Shown here: positions 1 through 8,067 of the stretch, in pieces
Layout: every line of letters starts with the position of its first letter
Numbering within the stretch: the first letter of the stretch is position 1
Notes under the pieces: generated by a model
What the model saw: only the letters and a program-made list of their open reading frames with translations
What the model was told of the DNA's origin: nothing
Databases searched by the model: none
Program-made: the position numbers and the translations under genes
NCBI RefSeq assembly: GCF_015291665.1
Contig: NZ_CP030048.1
Span: 4,154,001-4,218,000 of the forward strand
Direction of reading: 5' to 3'
From: Bradyrhizobium sp. CCBAU 53338
Lineage (GTDB): Bacteria; Pseudomonadota; Alphaproteobacteria; Rhizobiales; Xanthobacteraceae
Length of the DNA stretch: 64,000 nucleotides

Positions 1-1
1 C

Positions 2-220
2 GTCGACGCCATGCTCAACTCGCTCAAGCTGTTCGGCATGGGCTTTTCCTGGGGCGGCTTCGAGAGCCTTGCGATTCCCTTCGACTGTGACGCCTATCGC
101 ACCGCGACCAAGTGGGCGCCGGGCGGCCCGACGCTGCGGCTCCATATCGGGCTCGAGAGCGTCGACGACCTCAAGGCCGACCTCGATCGCGGTTTCGCTG
201 CCCTCAAAGCGGCACTGTGA
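2..220 (+). CDS. metC: Cystathionine beta-lyase, C-terminal end (partial)
   Basis: The reading frame is already open at the window edge and ends in TGA at 218-220, so only about 72 C-terminal residues are present. The visible part matches the end of the Cys/Met-metabolism PLP-dependent enzymes: a 'GFSWGGFESL' segment, a conserved 'RLHIGLES' arginine-containing substrate-carboxylate region, then 'VDDLKADLDRGFAAL', the usual last helix. Cystathionine beta-lyase (methionine synthesis or transsulfuration) is the best fit because the 'GMGFSWGG' form is typical of it. Cystathionine gamma-synthase or another paralogue cannot be excluded, since the active-site lysine lies outside the window. Confidence 0.8.
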   Translation, partial: VDAMLNSLKLFGMGFSWGGFESLAIPFDCDAYRTATKWAPGGPTLRLHIGLESVDDLKADLDRGFAALKAAL

Positions 221-247
221 GCCTGCTCACGGGGCAATGCGCCTGCG

Positions 248-295
248 GACGCGCCAATGCACCCCGCGGCGGACGTGCCGATGCACCCCGCGGCG
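248..295. repeat. Two-unit 24-bp tandem repeat
   Basis: Units at 248-271 and 272-295 agree at 22 of 24 positions and share the core ATGCACCCCGCGGCG. They lie in the 183-bp gap between the metC-like gene and the Na/Pi cotransporter. No promoter or protein function is visible for them. Confidence 0.75.
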
Positions 296-403
296 GGAAC
301 GAGCACGGCGCGCGGACGTTAACGCCGATGCGCCAAGAAATGGTTTGAACCTCAAGCATTTGGCGCTAGCCTCACCAATCGACTCTCGATCCGGACACGG
401 AGC

Positions 404-2092
404 ATGGGAACGTTGGTTCTGCTCGACCTGATGGGCGGCGTAGCGCTGCTGCTGTGGGGCCTGCACATGGTCCAGAGCGGCATCCTGCGCGCCTTTGGCC
501 CCGATTTGCGACGCCTGCTCGGCAAGGCGCTCGGCAACCGCTTCAGCGCGTTCGCCGCGGGCCTCGGCCTTACCGCACTGCTTCAGAGCAGCACGGCGAC
601 CGCGCTCCTCACCAGCTCCTTTGCCGCCGAGGGCCTGCTCAGCCTCGTCGCCGCGCTCGCCATCATGCTGGGGGCCAATGTCGGCACGACGCTGATCGTG
701 CAGGCGCTGTCGTTCAACATCGCAGCCGTCGCGCCCGTGCTGTTCGTGCTCGGCCTCGTCGCCTTCCGCTCCGGCCCGCGCTCGCGGATCAAGGATATCG
801 GCCGGCTCTTCATCGGCCTCGGACTGATGCTGCTGTCGCTGCACATCCTGCTCGACACGCTGGCGCCGGCGGAGAACGCGCCGGGCGTGCGCGTGGTGAT
901 GTCGGCCATCACCGGCGACCCCATCCTGTGCATCATCGTCGCCGCTCTCCTGACCTGGATCGTGCATTCCAGCGTCGCCAGCGTGCTGCTGATCATGTCG
1001 CTGGCCTATTCGCAGTTCATCACCTCAGATGCGGCGCTGGCGCTCGTGCTCGGGGCCAATCTCGGCAGTGCCGTCAACCCCGTGTTCGAAGGGGCAAGGC
1101 GCGACGATCCCGCGAGCTATCGCCTGCCGGTCGGCAATCTCGTCAATCGTGTCATCGGCATCGCGCTGGTCCTGCCGTTCCTGGGCACGATCGCTGTTCA
1201 CATGCATGCCTGGCAGCCCGATCTCGCCAAGATGATCGCGGCGTTCCACATCGCTTTCAACGTCGGAACGGCCCTCCTCTTCATCGGCCTGCTCGACACC
1301 ATGTCGCGCCTGCTGACCCGCTTCCTGCCCGATCGCGTTCAGGAAACCGATCCCGCCCGGCCGCGCTATCTCGACGAGACCGCGCTGGAGACGCCCTCGC
1401 TTGCGCTTGCCGATGCAGCACGCGAGACGCTGCGCATGGGCGATCTGGTCGAAACCATGCTGCGCAAGGTGATGGCCGCGATGATGACCGGCGACCGCTC
1501 CCTGGTCGACCAGGTCTCGAAGACCGACAATGTCGTTGACAGCCTGGACGAAGCCATCAAGCTCTACGTCACAAAACTGACCCGCGGCAGTCTCGACGAG
1601 AGCGAGGGCCGGCGCGCGATGGAGATCATCTCCTTCGCGATCAACCTCGAGCATATCGGCGACATCATCGATAAGAATTTGAGCGAGCTCGCCACCAAGA
1701 AGATCAAGCGGCGCTTCCAGTTCTCGGCCGAGGGCGCCGAGGAGCTCGCAGCCTTCCACAAGCGCACGATGGATTCGCTGCGGATCGCCTTCGGCGTCTT
1801 CATGTCGGGCGACGCCAACGAGGCCCGCAAGCTGCTGGTGGAAAAAACCGCGCTGAAGAACACCGAGCTTGCCGCCGTGGAGCGCCATCTCGACCGGCTG
1901 CGCGAGGGCCGCCCCGAGACCATCGAGACGACGTCGCTGCATCTGGACGTGCTGCGCGATCTGCGGCGCATCCATTCGCATATCTGCTCGGTCGCCTATC
2001 CCGTGCTGGACGCGGCGGGCGAGCCCTATCGCCGACCCGAGGCGGAGACATCAGCCCTGCCCGCCGCCGGTGCCACGGCGCTGCCCCGCTAG
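404..2092 (+). CDS. Na/Pi cotransporter family protein with C-terminal PhoU-like domain
   Basis: This 562-residue inner-membrane protein has two inverted Na/Pi-cotransporter repeats. The first carries 'QSSTAT' (from about residue 61) followed by 'GANVGTT'. The second carries 'VHSSVAS' followed by 'GANLGSAVNP'. These QSS and GAN motifs are the substrate and sodium signatures of the family. After about residue 340 the membrane part gives way to a soluble helical region typical of PhoU-like domains, as in E. coli YjbB. The likely role is sodium-coupled phosphate movement, with YjbB-like proteins favouring export. It is transcribed alone and faces the minus-strand envelope cluster tail to tail. 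Confidence 0.9.
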   Translation: MGTLVLLDLMGGVALLLWGLHMVQSGILRAFGPDLRRLLGKALGNRFSAFAAGLGLTALLQSSTATALLTSSFAAEGLLSLVAALAIMLGANVGTTLIVQALSFNIAAVAPVLFVLGLVAFRSGPRSRIKDIGRLFIGLGLMLLSLHILLDTLAPAENAPGVRVVMSAITGDPILCIIVAALLTWIVHSSVASVLLIMSLAYSQFITSDAALALVLGANLGSAVNPVFEGARRDDPASYRLPVGNLVNRVIGIALVLPFLGTIAVHMHAWQPDLAKMIAAFHIAFNVGTALLFIGLLDTMSRLLTRFLPDRVQETDPARPRYLDETALETPSLALADAARETLRMGDLVETMLRKVMAAMMTGDRSLVDQVSKTDNVVDSLDEAIKLYVTKLTRGSLDESEGRRAMEIISFAINLEHIGDIIDKNLSELATKKIKRRFQFSAEGAEELAAFHKRTMDSLRIAFGVFMSGDANEARKLLVEKTALKNTELAAVERHLDRLREGRPETIETTSLHLDVLRDLRRIHSHICSVAYPVLDAAGEPYRRPEAETSALPAAGATALPR

Positions 2093-2106
2093 ATCAGGGC
2101 CAGGGA

Positions 2107-2445
2107 TCAGCGATCCAGCGTCTTCGATGCGCGGCCGCGGTTCTTGATGATCAGCATGATGTTGCGGACATAGATTACGGTCGCCAGCGCCTGACCGAGA
2201 ATGATGACCGGTTCGCGTTTCACGACGCCGTAGACCAGCGTCATCATGCCGCCGCCCATCGAGCAGAACCAGAACGCGATCGGCACCACGCTGTTGCCGG
2301 CGCGCTCGCTCGCGATCCATTGCACCAGGAAGCGCGCGGTGAAGAACAGCTGCGCGACGAGGCCGAAGGCGAGCCAGAAATCGAACTTGGCGACGAAGAC
2401 GTCGTAGAGATAGTTGCTCAACGCCTGGCCGTATTGGATGATCAT
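2107..2445 (-). CDS. Lipid A biosynthesis N-terminal domain (LAB_N) membrane protein
   Basis: This 112-residue protein has three or four hydrophobic segments and reads as a LAB_N-domain protein: 'FDFWLAFGLVAQLFFTARFLVQW' region, then 'IPIAFWFCSMGG'-like and 'LGQALATVIYVRNI' segments. The start at 2445 was chosen over an upstream in-frame codon because it gives an ATGA overlap with the stop of the preceding glycosyltransferase gene, implying translational coupling. The family accompanies GT2/GT39 pairs that decorate lipid A. It probably acts at the cytoplasmic membrane, but its biochemical role is not established. Confidence 0.85.
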   Translation of the reverse strand: MIIQYGQALSNYLYDVFVAKFDFWLAFGLVAQLFFTARFLVQWIASERAGNSVVPIAFWFCSMGGGMMTLVYGVVKREPVIILGQALATVIYVRNIMLIIKNRGRASKTLDR

Positions 2446-3176
2446 GCCCTCACCTCGGTCACTTCTGGCGTCGGCTTCTTGCGGCGGATCAGCCACCACA
2501 CGCCGGCGAGATCCATGATGCCGATCCACAGGCGGTCGAAGAAACCATAGTTTGAAACGCCCGAATGGCGCGGCCGGTCGATCACATCGACATAGGCGAT
2601 CTCGTAGCCCTCGCGGCGCACCAAAGCGGGCAGGAAGCGGTGCAATCCGTCGAAATAGGGCATCATCAGGAACACATCGCGCCGGAATGCCTTTAGCCCG
2701 CAGCCGGTATCGCGGGTACCGTCGTTCAGGATGGAGCCGCGCACGCCGTTGGCGATGCGCGACTGAAGCTTCTTGAAGCCGGTGTCCTTGCGCCCGACGC
2801 GCTGTCCGGCGGCAAGCCCGACATTGACGCCCTTCTCGACCGCCGCGATCAGGTCCGGCAGGAAGGCCGGATTGTTCTGGCCGTCGCCATCGAGCGTTGC
2901 CACGATCGTGCCGTGGGCCGCGCGCACGCCGCTGCGCACCGCCGCCGACTGGCCGGTCGATTTGGCGTGAAGCAACTGCCGCAGATTGTCCCGCTGCGCC
3001 ATGATGGCCGCGAGCCGCTCGCCGGTCGCATCGGTCGAGCCGTCGTTGACATAGATGATCTCATAGACCCAGCGGCCATCGAGCGCGGCCGCGATCTCCT
3101 CGATCAGGGGCGCAATGTTGTCGGCTTCGTTGCGCACGGGGACGACGATGGAAACCGAAGGCTGGGACGACGACAA
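2442..3176 (-). CDS. Glycosyltransferase family 2, polyprenyl-phosphate sugar synthase type
   Basis: This 244-residue GT-A fold enzyme resembles dolichol/undecaprenyl-phosphate mannose synthases. It shows 'VSIVVPVRNEADNI' at the N-terminus, 'NDGSTDA' (44-50) and the metal-binding 'DGDGQ' (96-100). The inferred reaction is transfer of a sugar from a nucleotide donor to undecaprenyl phosphate, making the lipid-linked donor used by the GT39 enzyme encoded upstream. It lacks the two C-terminal membrane helices of ArnC. Its stop overlaps the LAB_N start by four bases. Bradyrhizobium lipid A is known to carry mannose and galacturonic acid, so either donor is plausible; the sequence does not decide. 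Confidence 0.88.
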   Translation of the reverse strand: MSSSQPSVSIVVPVRNEADNIAPLIEEIAAALDGRWVYEIIYVNDGSTDATGERLAAIMAQRDNLRQLLHAKSTGQSAAVRSGVRAAHGTIVATLDGDGQNNPAFLPDLIAAVEKGVNVGLAAGQRVGRKDTGFKKLQSRIANGVRGSILNDGTRDTGCGLKAFRRDVFLMMPYFDGLHRFLPALVRREGYEIAYVDVIDRPRHSGVSNYGFFDRLWIGIMDLAGVWWLIRRKKPTPEVTEVRA

Positions 3177-3241
3177 ATCGAAGCTCGTGGTTGGAATTGG
3201 CCTGCCTCCGGGGAACCGGCAGACCCGGGAAGCAGCCGCTT

Positions 3242-4075
3242 TTATGGGGCAGATGCCCCGCGGGCAACCCTTTTGACGCGGCCCGGAAGCGGCACGATGG
3301 TGCCGTCGGCCCGGATGGCAAAAGCGAGCCGGCGCGCCGCAAACCAGTAGCGGACCGCCATGGCGCCGACCATGCCGACCAGGGCACCAGCCGTGACGTC
3401 ACTCGGATGATGCGCCAGCAGCACCAGGCGCGTCAGCAGGATCACGATCGCGTAAGTAAACATGAACACGCGCAGGCGTGGCCAGAGCGCGGAGACCGCA
3501 AAGGCCAGGGCGAATGCCGTCACCGCGTGACCCGACGGCAGGCTGGCATAAGCCCCCGTGCCTTCGAGCGGGATGAAGTTGAACGGATCGGCCTTGCCGC
3601 CGACGAAAGGACGTCCGCGGCCGATGAGATATTTCAGGATCTCGGTGACGAACACCGACAGGGCAACGGACAGAAACAGATATTGCAGCCTCGTGCCGAA
3701 GCCGAGCAGCAGCGCGCGGCGGGTACCATGCATCCCGCCGGCAAAGAGCGCCACGATCACCAGGGCCACGCCCAGCACCGAGAGCACATTCTCGTCCCTG
3801 CCGAAATCGGTGAGGATGCGGATCGGCCAGAGCGCCGGCGTGCCGCGCGCCGGCATCAGCTGGATCTCGGTCCGATCGAACGCGAGCATCAGCACGATGA
3901 CCAGGGCGGCGCCGGCCGCGCTGAGCCAGAGCGAATGCCGCGCGAGCTTTCGCGCTGCCGCGGCACGGCGGGAATGAGAAGGCGTACGCACCAGTTGCGC
4001 CAGCGCATGGCCAGCGACCGTGATCAGCTGCACGGGATAGCTCGCGCGCGGCGCAACGTTGGTGGTATCAGACAT
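3242..4075 (-). CDS. PAP2-family membrane phosphatase
   Basis: This 277-residue polytopic protein has the three phosphatase signatures: 'KYLIGRGRP' (148-156), 'PSGH' (180-183) and an R-x5-H-x3-D-type stretch 'RLVLLAHHPSD' (216-226). In this setting it could be an undecaprenyl-diphosphate phosphatase or a lipid A phosphatase of the LpxE/LpxF kind. It starts two bases from the stop of the GT39 gene, so the two are almost certainly co-transcribed. Which phosphate it removes cannot be read from sequence. Confidence 0.88.
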   Translation of the reverse strand: MSDTTNVAPRASYPVQLITVAGHALAQLVRTPSHSRRAAAARKLARHSLWLSAAGAALVIVLMLAFDRTEIQLMPARGTPALWPIRILTDFGRDENVLSVLGVALVIVALFAGGMHGTRRALLLGFGTRLQYLFLSVALSVFVTEILKYLIGRGRPFVGGKADPFNFIPLEGTGAYASLPSGHAVTAFALAFAVSALWPRLRVFMFTYAIVILLTRLVLLAHHPSDVTAGALVGMVGAMAVRYWFAARRLAFAIRADGTIVPLPGRVKRVARGASAP

Positions 4076-4076
4076 C

Positions 4077-5819
4077 CTATTCGGTGCCCTCGGAGCGGAA
4101 GATCGAGATCGAGATCGCGCGTCCTTGCGAGAAGTTATAGCCGTCGATGCGCGCGCCGACCTTGTAGCGCAGCCCGATCGCCTCGGCGCGCTGCACGAAG
4201 CTGCGTTCCGAGCGCTGCTCGATCAGTGCAAACCGGCAGCTTCCCTGCCGGAGAAAATCGGCAGCGCCAGAGCCGTCGGTCAGCAGCGTCTGGGTGCCCG
4301 TGAGGAAGACGAGGCTGGGCTCGGCATAGCCGGCCGAGGCCGCCTTGGGCCCGACGCAGGTCACGTTGCGGAGCGCGCGCGCAATCTCGATGCTCGGAAA
4401 CAACGGCGTCAGCGAGGGCAGCACGATGCCGTAGACCACCACCGCCAGCATTAGCGCCGCGACCAGCGCGTTCAGCAGCGAACGCTCGGCGCGGTTGGTG
4501 TCGAACAGCCACCAGGCGAACAGGCCGAAGATCAGCGAGGCCGCGATGAAGGGCCAGGCGACGAAAGCCGGCTGGCGCGTCAGCATGACGGCGCCGACCA
4601 CCGCGATGATCGACGCCCCGGCGGGGATCGCGAACCACCAGGCCGAGCCGCGCGCCAGCCAGGAGCGCGACAACACGTTCCGCTCCAGCGCACCGGCGGT
4701 GAGGATCGCGATCGCCGGATAGAGTGGCAGCACGTAATGCGGCAGCTTGGTCAGCACCGCCTCGAACACGATCCAGGACGGGATCAGCCAGGCCAGCAGG
4801 AATTGCGCCCCGGGCTCGCGACGCGCCCGCCACACCGCAGGCATCGCCATCGCCGCCAGCGGCGCGCCCGGCCAGAAGGTGATCCAGAACAGCACCAGGT
4901 AGAGACCGGGCGGCGCACCATGGGATTCCTGCGCGCTGAGCTTGCTCAGCATGTCGCCGCCGACGGAGTCGGCGAAGAATGCATCGCCTGCGCGCCAGAA
5001 GATCGCCACGAACCAGGGCAACACCAGCACCAGCATCCACATCAGGCCCCAGACGGGACGCAAGCGCCACAGCCAGGAGGAATCGCGGTCCTGGATCGCG
5101 AGTGCGATGATAGTGAGCCCCGCGAACATCAGGATCAGCGGCCCCTTGATCAGGATGCCGACGGCGAGCGCGGTCCAGAAGATCGCGGGCCAGCTCCAGG
5201 GCGGATGGGTCTCGTCCTCGGCGCGCTGCCACGACAGATAGGCCCGCGCCATCGCCCCCATCGCGGCGACCACCGAGAACAGCAGCACGGCGTCGGTCTT
5301 GGCGAGACGCGCCTCGACCCCCAGCAGCACGGAGGCGGACATCAGGAGCGCAGCAAGCACTGCGGCGCGTCGCGTCACGAAGCCGAGCGCCGCCCAATAG
5401 GTCGTCAGCACCGCGCCGATGGCACCGAACAGCGAGGGCAGCCGATAGACCCAGATCCGCAGTTCGGCCTTCGGCAGCTTCAGCGCGGTGGCCGCTTCGA
5501 CCGCCGCGGATTGCAACCAGTAGATGCCGACCGGTTTCTTGTAGCGCACATCCTCCTGGAAGCGGATGTCGACATAGTCGCCGCTCTCGACCATCTGCTT
5601 GGTGGCCTGCGCAAAGCGCGCCTCGTCACGGTCGACCGGCGGGATGGTGAAGAAGCCGGGCAGGAACAGCAGCAGCGCGCACAGCACCAGAAAGCTCACG
5701 GCACGCGCGTGGCTGGCGGTGACGAAGTCGAGCATCAGCACGAGCCGGCTGCCCGGATTTGCGGGCTGTTTCGGCTCTCGGGGCGCTCCAAAACGGGGGG
5801 TTGGGTAGGTCTCGGCCAT
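4077..5819 (-). CDS. ArnT/GT39-type membrane glycosyltransferase
   Basis: This 580-residue GT-C enzyme has about a dozen predicted membrane helices. The periplasmic catalytic 'DE' pair lies in 'PVDRDEARFAQ' (65-66), followed by 'RYKKPVGIYW' (from 92), the hallmark of ArnT and rhizobial RgtA-D-like transferases. It should move a sugar from an undecaprenyl-phosphate donor onto lipid A or the LPS core at the periplasmic face. It is the first gene of a minus-strand run GT39-PAP2-GT2-LAB_N, a coherent set of donor synthesis, transfer and phosphate handling. The acceptor and sugar are unknown. Confidence 0.9.
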   Translation of the reverse strand: MAETYPTPRFGAPREPKQPANPGSRLVLMLDFVTASHARAVSFLVLCALLLFLPGFFTIPPVDRDEARFAQATKQMVESGDYVDIRFQEDVRYKKPVGIYWLQSAAVEAATALKLPKAELRIWVYRLPSLFGAIGAVLTTYWAALGFVTRRAAVLAALLMSASVLLGVEARLAKTDAVLLFSVVAAMGAMARAYLSWQRAEDETHPPWSWPAIFWTALAVGILIKGPLILMFAGLTIIALAIQDRDSSWLWRLRPVWGLMWMLVLVLPWFVAIFWRAGDAFFADSVGGDMLSKLSAQESHGAPPGLYLVLFWITFWPGAPLAAMAMPAVWRARREPGAQFLLAWLIPSWIVFEAVLTKLPHYVLPLYPAIAILTAGALERNVLSRSWLARGSAWWFAIPAGASIIAVVGAVMLTRQPAFVAWPFIAASLIFGLFAWWLFDTNRAERSLLNALVAALMLAVVVYGIVLPSLTPLFPSIEIARALRNVTCVGPKAASAGYAEPSLVFLTGTQTLLTDGSGAADFLRQGSCRFALIEQRSERSFVQRAEAIGLRYKVGARIDGYNFSQGRAISISIFRSEGTE

Positions 5820-5869
5820 TGGTTCCGCTTACGCTGAAACCGCCATCGCCACAACCGCTTGAGCCAACG

Positions 5870-7930
5870 TCATTGAATTCGAATGACAACTGTGTCCGCG
5901 GCGCCCGTGGCGTCTATCACGGTCAGCCGTGCAAACCCCAGGCCGGGCGGATCGATCAGGCGCTGGCGCCGTCCGTCGATCTCACCGAGTGACCTACCGT
6001 TAACCATGACCGTCATCGGCAACACCCCGCCGGCGACCTTGACGGGCATTGCGGCGGCCTCGGCTCCGCCTGAGCGATCCACGTCGATCCGGGAGCCGTT
6101 AAGTGGGAACTGGATATGGAGTGCCTGCTCGCCGCCGGTGCGCACGAGTTCCCCAACGGGGCGGAACCGCTTCAACGGCAGCGGCAACTTCGCGTTGCTG
6201 GCGACCAGGGTTCCCTTGGGTGGATTGGGCAGCGGGGCCAGCGTCTTGCCGGTCCGCGCAAAGGCGTCGAACAGGATGGGCGCCGCGGCGACGCGCCCGA
6301 TCAGGCCGGGAACCGGCGCCCCGTCGGGCCGGCCGACCCAGACGCCGATGGTCATCCGGCCATCGAACCCGACCGACCAGGCATCGCGATAGCCGTAGGA
6401 CGTGCCGGTCTTGAAGGCGATGCGGTTGTGGACCGCGTTCTCCGGCGGCGGGGTTCCCAGCAGCACGTTGCCGACCTGCCAGGCCGCGACCGGGTCCAGC
6501 AGCCGCAGCGACTCGCGGTCGTCCTTGGCCGTCACGATCTCGCGCAGAGGCTTGGTGATCCCGAGCCGGGGAAAGCCTGCATAGAGCTGTACGAGGTCCT
6601 GAAGGCTCACGCCGACGCCGCCGAGGCCCATCGCGAGCCCCGGTGCCTCGTCCTTGGGCAGAACGAGGTTGCCGCCGGCCTGCCGCAGCCGCGACGCCAG
6701 CCGGCTCGAGCCGACGCGGTCGAGCAGCACGATCGCCGGCACGTTCAGCGACAGCTGCAGCGCCTTCTTCACCGGCACCGTGCCCTGGAACGTCATGTCG
6801 AAATTTTCCGGGGCGTACGAGCCGAAGCGCACCGGACGATCGTCGATCAGGCTATCAGGGTGAACGAAGCCGTCTTCGAAGGCGAGGCCGTAGATGAACG
6901 GCTTCAGCGTCGAGCCTGGCGAGCGAATGGCGCGGGTCATGTCGACCTGCCCTGCCCGGCTGTCGTCGAAATAACCGGCAGAGCCGACGCGGGCGAGCAC
7001 GTCGCCGCTCTCGACGTCGACGACGATGATGCCGACCGAGATGTTCGGTCCCAGCGCAATTGCGCGGTCACGTGCCAGGGGCTCCAGCACCTTTTGAAGA
7101 TTGGAATCCAGCGTCAGCTTGATCACCGGCGCGTCCTTGACGGTCGCCAGCGCGCTGTCGGAGGCATGCGGCGCCAGGATCGGCATGGGCTTGCGCAGTT
7201 TCGGCACAGGCACGGCCTTGGCCTGCTTCGCGTCCTCAGCGCTGACGACATGCTCCTCGACCATGCGATCGAGCACGCGATCGCGGGCGATGCGCGCGGC
7301 TTCCGGATGACGGTCGAGCCGGCGCGTTTCCGGCGATTGCGGCAGCGCCACCAGCAGGGCGGCTTCCGCCAGCGACAGCCGCTTCGGCTCCTTGCCGAGA
7401 TAGGCGATCGAAGCGGCGCGGATGCCCTCGAGATTGCCGCCATAGGGCGCGAGCGCGAGGTAGAGGTTGAGGATCTCGTCCTTGCTCAAACTGCGCTCCA
7501 GCTCGATCGCGCGGACGATCTGGTGCAGTTTCGCGTAGAGCGAGCGCTGCCGCCGCGGCTCCATCAGCCGGGCGAGCTGCATCGAGATGGTCGAGCCGCC
7601 GGATACGATGTGCCCGCGCGTTCCGAGCTGCAACGCCGCGCGGCCCAGCGCCAGCGGATCGATGCCGTCATGGACATAGAAACGCTGGTCTTCATAGGCG
7701 AACAGCAACTTGAGATAAGTCGGATCGACGTTTGTCCTGGCATCGACCGGCAGCCGCCAGCGCCCATCGGCCATGGCAAAGGCGCGCAACAGCTTTCCGT
7801 TGCGGTCGACCACGGAGGTCGAAACGCGGCGCGCCTCGTCGAGCGGCAGCGGGCCGAGGGAATAGACCCAGCCGACGAAGCCGATGATGGCGAGGATCAG
7901 CGTGAAAGCGAGGGCGGAGAGGATGCGCAT
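5870..7930 (-). CDS. pbpC: Penicillin-binding protein 1C, bifunctional transglycosylase/transpeptidase
   Basis: This 686-residue class A PBP builds and crosslinks peptidoglycan in the periplasm. An N-terminal membrane anchor (residues 3-24) is followed by the GT51 domain with catalytic 'EDQRFYVHDG' (E80) and 'GGSTISMQLA' (111-120). The transpeptidase domain has 'STLK' (340-343), 'SLN' (394-396) and 'KTG' (507-509), then a C-terminal BiPBP_C-like domain. The start at 7930 was preferred to one 141 bp upstream because it opens straight into the anchor and leaves the repeat at 7954-8035 outside the gene. It lies downstream of the alpha-2-macroglobulin gene, the conserved pairing also seen in E. 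coli. Confidence 0.93.
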   Translation of the reverse strand: MRILSALAFTLILAIIGFVGWVYSLGPLPLDEARRVSTSVVDRNGKLLRAFAMADGRWRLPVDARTNVDPTYLKLLFAYEDQRFYVHDGIDPLALGRAALQLGTRGHIVSGGSTISMQLARLMEPRRQRSLYAKLHQIVRAIELERSLSKDEILNLYLALAPYGGNLEGIRAASIAYLGKEPKRLSLAEAALLVALPQSPETRRLDRHPEAARIARDRVLDRMVEEHVVSAEDAKQAKAVPVPKLRKPMPILAPHASDSALATVKDAPVIKLTLDSNLQKVLEPLARDRAIALGPNISVGIIVVDVESGDVLARVGSAGYFDDSRAGQVDMTRAIRSPGSTLKPFIYGLAFEDGFVHPDSLIDDRPVRFGSYAPENFDMTFQGTVPVKKALQLSLNVPAIVLLDRVGSSRLASRLRQAGGNLVLPKDEAPGLAMGLGGVGVSLQDLVQLYAGFPRLGITKPLREIVTAKDDRESLRLLDPVAAWQVGNVLLGTPPPENAVHNRIAFKTGTSYGYRDAWSVGFDGRMTIGVWVGRPDGAPVPGLIGRVAAAPILFDAFARTGKTLAPLPNPPKGTLVASNAKLPLPLKRFRPVGELVRTGGEQALHIQFPLNGSRIDVDRSGGAEAAAMPVKVAGGVLPMTVMVNGRSLGEIDGRRQRLIDPPGLGFARLTVIDATGAADTVVIRIQ

Positions 7931-7953
7931 GGTTGTGCGTCCTCCTCTGCTGC

Positions 7954-8036
7954 CGTCGTTCCGGGATGGTCCGAAGGACCAGATCCGGAACCTCGAGATT
8001 CCGGGTTCGGCTCTCCGAGCCGACCCGGAATGACGA
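7954..8036. repeat. REP-like intergenic palindromic element
   Basis: The element opens with GTCGTTCCGGG and closes with CCCGGAATGACGA, which are nearly inverted. Inside are two hairpins: GGTCC-GAA-GGACC at 7968-7980 and CCGGGTTCGGCTC / GAGCCGACCCGG around a 3-nt loop at 8001-8028. From memory, this pattern is dispersed in many copies through Bradyrhizobium and Rhodopseudomonas intergenic regions. Only this copy is evident here. It sits in the short gap between the alpha-2-macroglobulin and pbpC genes. Confidence 0.75.
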
Positions 8037-8067
8037 GATACTTGATTGGCTTCGTTCATCTCGCCAC

